This document shows positions 59,621 to 64,000 of a stretch of 64,000 nucleotides of DNA, piece by piece; position 1 is the first letter of the stretch, and each line of letters begins with the position of its first letter. The DNA is taken from NCBI GenBank assembly GCA_017591395.1, contig WEDG01000235.1, positions 372,001-436,000 of the forward strand, given 5' to 3'. Position numbers and translations under genes: made by a program. The notes under the pieces were generated by a model. It was not told the origin of the DNA and searched no databases. It saw only the letters and a program-made list of their open reading frames with translations. This DNA comes from Schistocephalus solidus. Taxonomy: Eukaryota; Platyhelminthes; Cestoda; Diphyllobothriidea; Diphyllobothriidae.

Positions 59621-61690
59621 CTACCTCCTAATCGAATAGGTTCCTGCTAACTAACCAATATTACTATAAGTTCGGAGACTGGAAGCTGGCTTCTGCCTCC
59701 TTTTCAATTCAATATTCCTAGAATTTCAGTTCATGGCCCCGTTTATCGTTCATTTACTCTAGATTATTCTTCATTGATTATACCTCCTCCTATATAATCC
59801 ACTTCTAAACACTGCTCTTTGCTTCCAGTTATTGATTTCTTTGGAATAACATGTCAATCGATATAAGATTACCAAATAACCTGCGTGCTTTTAAACGAAT
59901 ACTGTCCATCTATCTTAATACTGATACTATCAAACTTTTATTTTCCTCAACTTTTCTTAGCAGCTTTCCCCATGACCCGAGAAAGGACCATCGGGAATTT
60001 AGGAAACCGTCTCCCAATTAGGCTTCCATGCATCGTCTCCCCCACGATCTATGATGTTTTCATAACCCCCAACTCTGTGAAATACTCGTCAAACAATCGG
60101 ATTATGCTGGCGCGCACATTTTCATTCACCTCTGTTTCACTTACCGATAGCCATAATCAGAATTCCAATCTAATTACGTAGATGTGCAGGCTTCGCCTTC
60201 ATCTTCGATTCTCACGTGAGATAGCTCCCATGAGCGCATTATATTGACTTCTTCTTTCTCAACGGCAGGATCTCCCATTATCATTTCGTACTACGCTCAG
60301 AACCAATCTACCATGCTGCTTCATATCCCCTCGCGAAACAGTTTTGTTTCTCTTGTACATTTTATTTAAAAAATATGATCTTCGCAGCCGCTTTTCGTCT
60401 CCTCTTGATTTTGCTGATCATTGCGAAATATTGACGACCCCGTTGATTCTTTCGGTCTTCGGGGTTATCCCCTTTTGGACCCTGTGCAAACTGCTACATC
60501 ATCGTCTGCCATCGCATCTGTCGCGCCTTAGGGCGATGGTGTTTGCGCCCTCAACCTTCTCCCTGGTCTCGACCCTACACGGACTATTGACGATCGTGGG
60601 GGTTCCTCTGTTTTCGCCACCTTGTCGGTGGTTTCAGCAACCAGCAATGAGAGTATCACAGTCGCATCTTTGGCAATTCGACCGTGACCTTGTCGACCTC
60701 TGCGGTCCTTTCCTCCCTAATGCATAATGGTGCTGATGATGTCCGCGACGGGTTCACCTGTCTAGCATTCTATACGGTTACCATTATAGCTAGTCGATAC
60801 GTATTATGATCACACCTGTGGTGATGAAAAGTAGCCCCTGTCTTTACATGATATCTTCCAAGACCAGGAACGTTTGCACACCCATACGCTCTCATCAGCA
60901 TGTCGGTCCTACCTCACGCGTTTATTTTTCTCCCACAAGTGACAGTTTTTTTTCTCCTTAAAAACCCACCAACTCATTTCAATTATTAGTCCTTCCCATA
61001 CAAATGCCCTAAGGGATTTTTCACGGTCTGCTATTTTTGTTTACTTTTAGTTTTGACCAAACTGATTTGTGTCATTTTACCGTCACCAAGAAGCTGACCT
61101 ACTATTTGTAACTTAGCTGTACGATTTCACACTTGTTTTATTTTTCACTGCCAATGCCCTTCCGGATACTCAATTAAAACATCTTACTAATTACAGGTGC
61201 AATTGTGGACAATTTAAGGAATGATTCCCAATCGTTTATTTAAACCCTTACCCCAAAAATCAAAGGCTTGTCCAAACTTTAAACCTTACTATAAACTTAT
61301 AACTGAACCTAGACTTAACCGTTGTCTCCTGGAATCAGTGGAGAGACCACATGTATTATCGGAGGTTCCTATTTCCATATCTTACCAATTTTCTTTTATT
61401 TGGCTACAAACTATACGCCACCACAAAGTTTAATTAGGAGTCTACTCACGTCTCTTTCACAACAGATTTGGTCCCTCTTATTTGACTGGCGTAAATGGCT
61501 CGTGGACATTTTCGTTTTTGGAAGATAGGGGCAGTTGCATTAAGAATACTGAATAATTTCTGCTCAGCCACCCTGTATAAAAGTTGGTCAAAACTTGGTG
61601 TCTTAAAATACGCGGCCACAACAACATATGATAAAAGGCCATCATTATGCCTCCTCTTTCCTAATGAGCTGACTCCTGGTGGAGTGGATT
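59621..61690. other. Unassigned stretch with a telomere-like tract
   Basis: Bases 61230-61325 are a degenerate CCTTA/CCTTAAC tract (AACTTTAAACCTTACTATAA). A 127-codon plus frame at 60344-60727 has hydrophobic stretches but nothing recognisable. Confidence 0.35.
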
Positions 61691-61989
61691 CCTCTTTAAA
61701 TGAAAACCGCCTGTGAACCATCAGCCAGGTCATACCCAACTCCTGCCGTGTGGATCACCCGGGATCGTCGAACCCGCGGCCTTTGGTATTTGAGTCGAAC
61801 GTTTCACCATTGAGCCACGGGCTCGTTGCTTTGTCGGCTGCGATCGGGAATATGATGATAGGGTGTGGTCTCCACTGATCTGCTGAAGGAACATTTATGT
61901 TCCGTTGTGCCCTGAAACTCAGACTGAGTATTCACAGGCAGTCGCACAGCGACGTAGCATATAGTTGATAATGGAACCGACAAAGACAA

Positions 61990-62044
61990 GGGAGACCGGA
62001 ATGGCCATTTCTGACTTATAAGCCGTCATCAGCTAGTCATACCC
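61990..62044 (-). ncRNA. Hammerhead motif, array unit 1
   Basis: Core bases are intact. Stem I has one mismatch (GACTAG with CCGGTC); stem II is GGC/GTC with one G-U pair and loop TTATAA. Confidence 0.6.
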
Positions 62045-62300
62045 AATCCCAAGTTTGGAACACCTGGGATTCGAACCTGCGGCCTTTGGTATTTGAGTCG
62101 AACGTTCTCCACCATTGAGCCACGGGCTCGTTGCTTTGTCGGCTGCGATCGGGAATATGATGATAGGGTGTGGCTCACCGATCTGCTGTAGCGAACATTT
62201 ATGTTCCGTTGTGCCCTGGAACCTGTAGACTCAGAGTACTCACAGGCAGTCGCATAGCGACGTAGCATATGTTGATACTCGTGGAACCGACAAAAGACAA

Positions 62301-62356
62301 GGGAGACCGGAATGGCCATTTCTGGCTTATTAGCCGTCATCAGCCAGATCATACCC
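62301..62356 (-). ncRNA. Hammerhead motif, array unit 2
   Basis: Core and stems II and III are consensus; stem I carries a one-base insertion (GATCTGG). Confidence 0.62.
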
Positions 62357-62609
62357 AATCCCAAGTGTGAAACACCTGGGATTCGAACCCGCGGCCTTTG
62401 GTATTTGAGTCGAACGCTTCACCATTGAGCAACGGGCTCGTTGCTTTGTCAGTTGCGGATCGGGAATATGATGACAGTGTGTGGCTCACCGATCTGCTTA
62501 AGAACATTTATGTTCCGTTGTGCCCTGGAACTCGTGACTCAGAGTATCACAGGCAGTCGCATAGCGACGTGTAGCATATGTTGATAATGTGGAACCGACA
62601 AAAGACAAG

Positions 62610-62664
62610 GGGAGACCCGAATGGCCATTTCTGGCTTATTAGCCGTCATCAGCCAGTCATACCC
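62610..62664 (-). ncRNA. Hammerhead motif, array unit 3
   Basis: Core and stems II and III are consensus; the 3' strand of stem I reads CGGGTC instead of CCGGTC. Confidence 0.62.
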
Positions 62665-62913
62665 AATCCCGCTGTGGAACACCTGGGATTCGAACCCGCC
62701 GACCTTTGGCATTTGAGTCGAACGTTTCACCATTGAGCCACGGGCTCGTTGCTTTGTCGGTTGCGATCGAAATATGATGATAGTGCGGCTCACCGATCTG
62801 CTTAAGGAACATTTATGTTTCGTTGTGCCCTGGAACTCAGACTAGAGTATTTCACAGGCAGTCGACATAGCGACGTCGTAGCATATGTTGATAATGTGGA
62901 ACCGACAGCATGC

Positions 62914-62967
62914 GGGAGACCGGAATGGCCATTTCTGGCTTTTAGCCGTCATCAGCCAGTCATACCC
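62914..62967 (-). ncRNA. Hammerhead motif, array unit 4
   Basis: Core and stem I are consensus; the stem II loop is shortened by one base. Confidence 0.63.
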
Positions 62968-63217
62968 AATGCCCAAGTGTGGAACACCTGGGATTCGGAA
63001 CCCGCGACCTTTGGTATTTGAGTCGAACGCTTCACCATTGAGCCACGGGCTCGTTGTTTGTCGGTTGCGATCGGGAATATGATGATAGGGTGTGGCTCAC
63101 CGATCTGTTTAAGGAACATTTATGTTCCGTTGTGCTCTGAAGTCAGACTAGAGTACTCACAGGCAGTCGCATAGCGACGTGTAGCATATGTTGATAATGT
63201 GGAACCGACAAAGACAA

Positions 63218-63273
63218 GGGAGACCGGAATGGCCATTTCTGGCTTTATTAGCCGTCATCAGCCAGTCATACCC
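63218..63273 (-). ncRNA. Hammerhead motif, array unit 5
   Basis: Core and stem I are consensus; the stem II loop has one extra base. Confidence 0.65.
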
Positions 63274-63519
63274 AATCCCAAGTGTGGAACACCTGGGATT
63301 CGAACCCGCGGCCTTTGGTATTTGAGTCGAACGTTTCTACCATTGAGCCACGGGCTCGTTGCTTTGTCGGTTGCGATCGGGAATATGATGATAGGGTGTG
63401 GCTCACCGATCTGCTGAAGGAACATTTATGTTCCGCTGTGCCCTGAACTCAGACTAGAGTATTCACAGGCAGTCGCATAGCGACGTGCATATGTTGATAA
63501 TGTGGAACCGACAAAGACA

Positions 63520-63574
63520 AGGAGACTGAATGGCCATTTCTGGCTTATTAGCCGTCATCAGCTCAGTCATACCC
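63520..63574 (-). ncRNA. Hammerhead motif, array unit 6
   Basis: Core CTGA(T)GA and GAAA present; the stem I strands carry small indels (GACTGAG and CAGTC). Confidence 0.55.
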
Positions 63575-63831
63575 AATCCCAAGTGTGGAACACCTGGGAT
63601 TCGAACCCGCGGCCTTTGGTATTTGAGTCGAACGCTTCTACCATTGAGCCACGGGCTCGTTGCTTTTGTCGGTTGCGATCGGGAATATGATGATAGGGTG
63701 TGGCTCACCGATCTCGCTGAAGCGAACATTTTATGTTCCGTTGTGCCCCTGAACTCAGACTAGAGTACTTCACGAGGCAGTCGCATAGCGACGTGAGCAT
63801 ATGTTGATAATGTGGAACCGACAAAGACAAA

Positions 63832-63886
63832 GGGAGACCGGAATGGCCATTTCTGGCTTATTAGCCGTCATCAGCCAGTCATACCC
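63832..63886 (-). ncRNA. Hammerhead motif, array unit 7
   Basis: Full consensus form, identical in the core and all three stems to the reference copy at 50306-50360. Confidence 0.67.
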
Positions 63887-64000
63887 AATCCCAAGTGTGG
63901 AACACCTGGGATCTCGAACCCGCGGCCTTTGGTATTTGAGTCGAACGCTCTACCATTGAGCCACGGGCCTCGTTGCTTTTGTCGGTTGCGATCGGGAATA

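Larger units (their letters stand above)
61690..64000 (-). repeat. Tandem array of about 307-bp tRNA-headed hammerhead units
   Basis: Eight repeats of the landmark CATACCCAA start at 61731, 62038, 62350, 62658, 62961, 63267, 63568 and 63880 (spacings 307, 312, 308, 303, 306, 301, 312). Each unit, read on the minus strand, has a leader with two hairpins, a tRNA-like head (A box TGGCTCAATGGTAGAGC-type and B box GGTTCGAATCC), a hammerhead motif and the tail CTTGTCTTTGTCGG. The first unit is partial at its left end; the array continues past the window. Confidence 0.95.

Noticed and set aside
60344..60727. 127-codon plus-strand ORF with hydrophobic stretches
   Set aside because: No recognisable domain or splice support; the region is unassigned DNA.
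61690..64000. CRISPR array
   Set aside because: Repeats are about 307 bp, homologous throughout with no unique spacers, and the genome is eukaryotic.
61800..64000. Cluster of true tRNA genes
   Set aside because: A and B boxes are present, but the stretch between them is long and irregular, no clear anticodon stem-loop or acceptor stem pairs, and the head is always joined to the same non-tRNA body, so it is a tRNA-derived element.

Overview
This window looks like nuclear DNA of a repeat-rich flatworm, most probably a tapeworm. The reasons are two spliced genes with large introns, abundant Penelope-like retroelements (PLEs), CR1/jockey-like and Ty3/Gypsy retroelement debris, AT microsatellites, and a tRNA-headed short element present both scattered and in tandem. 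The organism is an inference: I recognise no species-specific sequence with certainty. There are no bacterial operons, rRNA genes, canonical tRNA genes or CRISPR arrays.

Two real genes can be built exon by exon with consistent splice phases. On the minus strand, about 20577 down to 3413 and continuing left out of the window, lies a CFAP46-like gene (a ciliary central-apparatus protein with TPR/helical repeats). I place 17 exons; the ATG is at 20577 and at least one exon is missing between 10843 and 4943. On the plus strand, 44349 to at least 53229, lies a BRCC36/BRCC3-like JAMM deubiquitinase in four exons with the complete metal-binding motif. Its second intron is 8 kb long and full of dead PLEs and tRNA-headed elements.

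Layout: 1-3400 left flank with an unidentified ORF and a 5'-truncated PLE; 3413-20577 CFAP46; 20768-26600 non-LTR reverse transcriptase fragments and unassigned DNA; 26632-31125 a decayed Ty3/Gypsy element with both LTRs; 31126-44340 mostly unassigned DNA with PLE and Gypsy fragments, an AAT microsatellite and a tRNA-headed element; 44349-53229 BRCC36; 55290-56110 another PLE; 56110-61690 unassigned; 61700-64000 a head-to-tail array of about 307-bp units running off the right edge.

The most interesting signal is in the tRNA-headed element. Beside its pol III-type A and B boxes, every good copy carries, in the correct order and spacing, the complete core of a type I hammerhead ribozyme: CTGATGA, a short stem-loop, GAAA, a short self-complementary stem III, a cleavable UH site, and a six-pair stem I. 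The same motif recurs in isolated copies, in a 236-bp fold-back inverted repeat at 49955-50495, and in each of seven complete units of the terminal array. This is the architecture expected of an animal retrozyme or a Schistosoma Sm-alpha-like ribozyme SINE turned into a satellite. PLEs, proposed helpers of retrozymes, are abundant in the same window. A second, weaker hammerhead-like motif lies in the 3' region of one PLE family.
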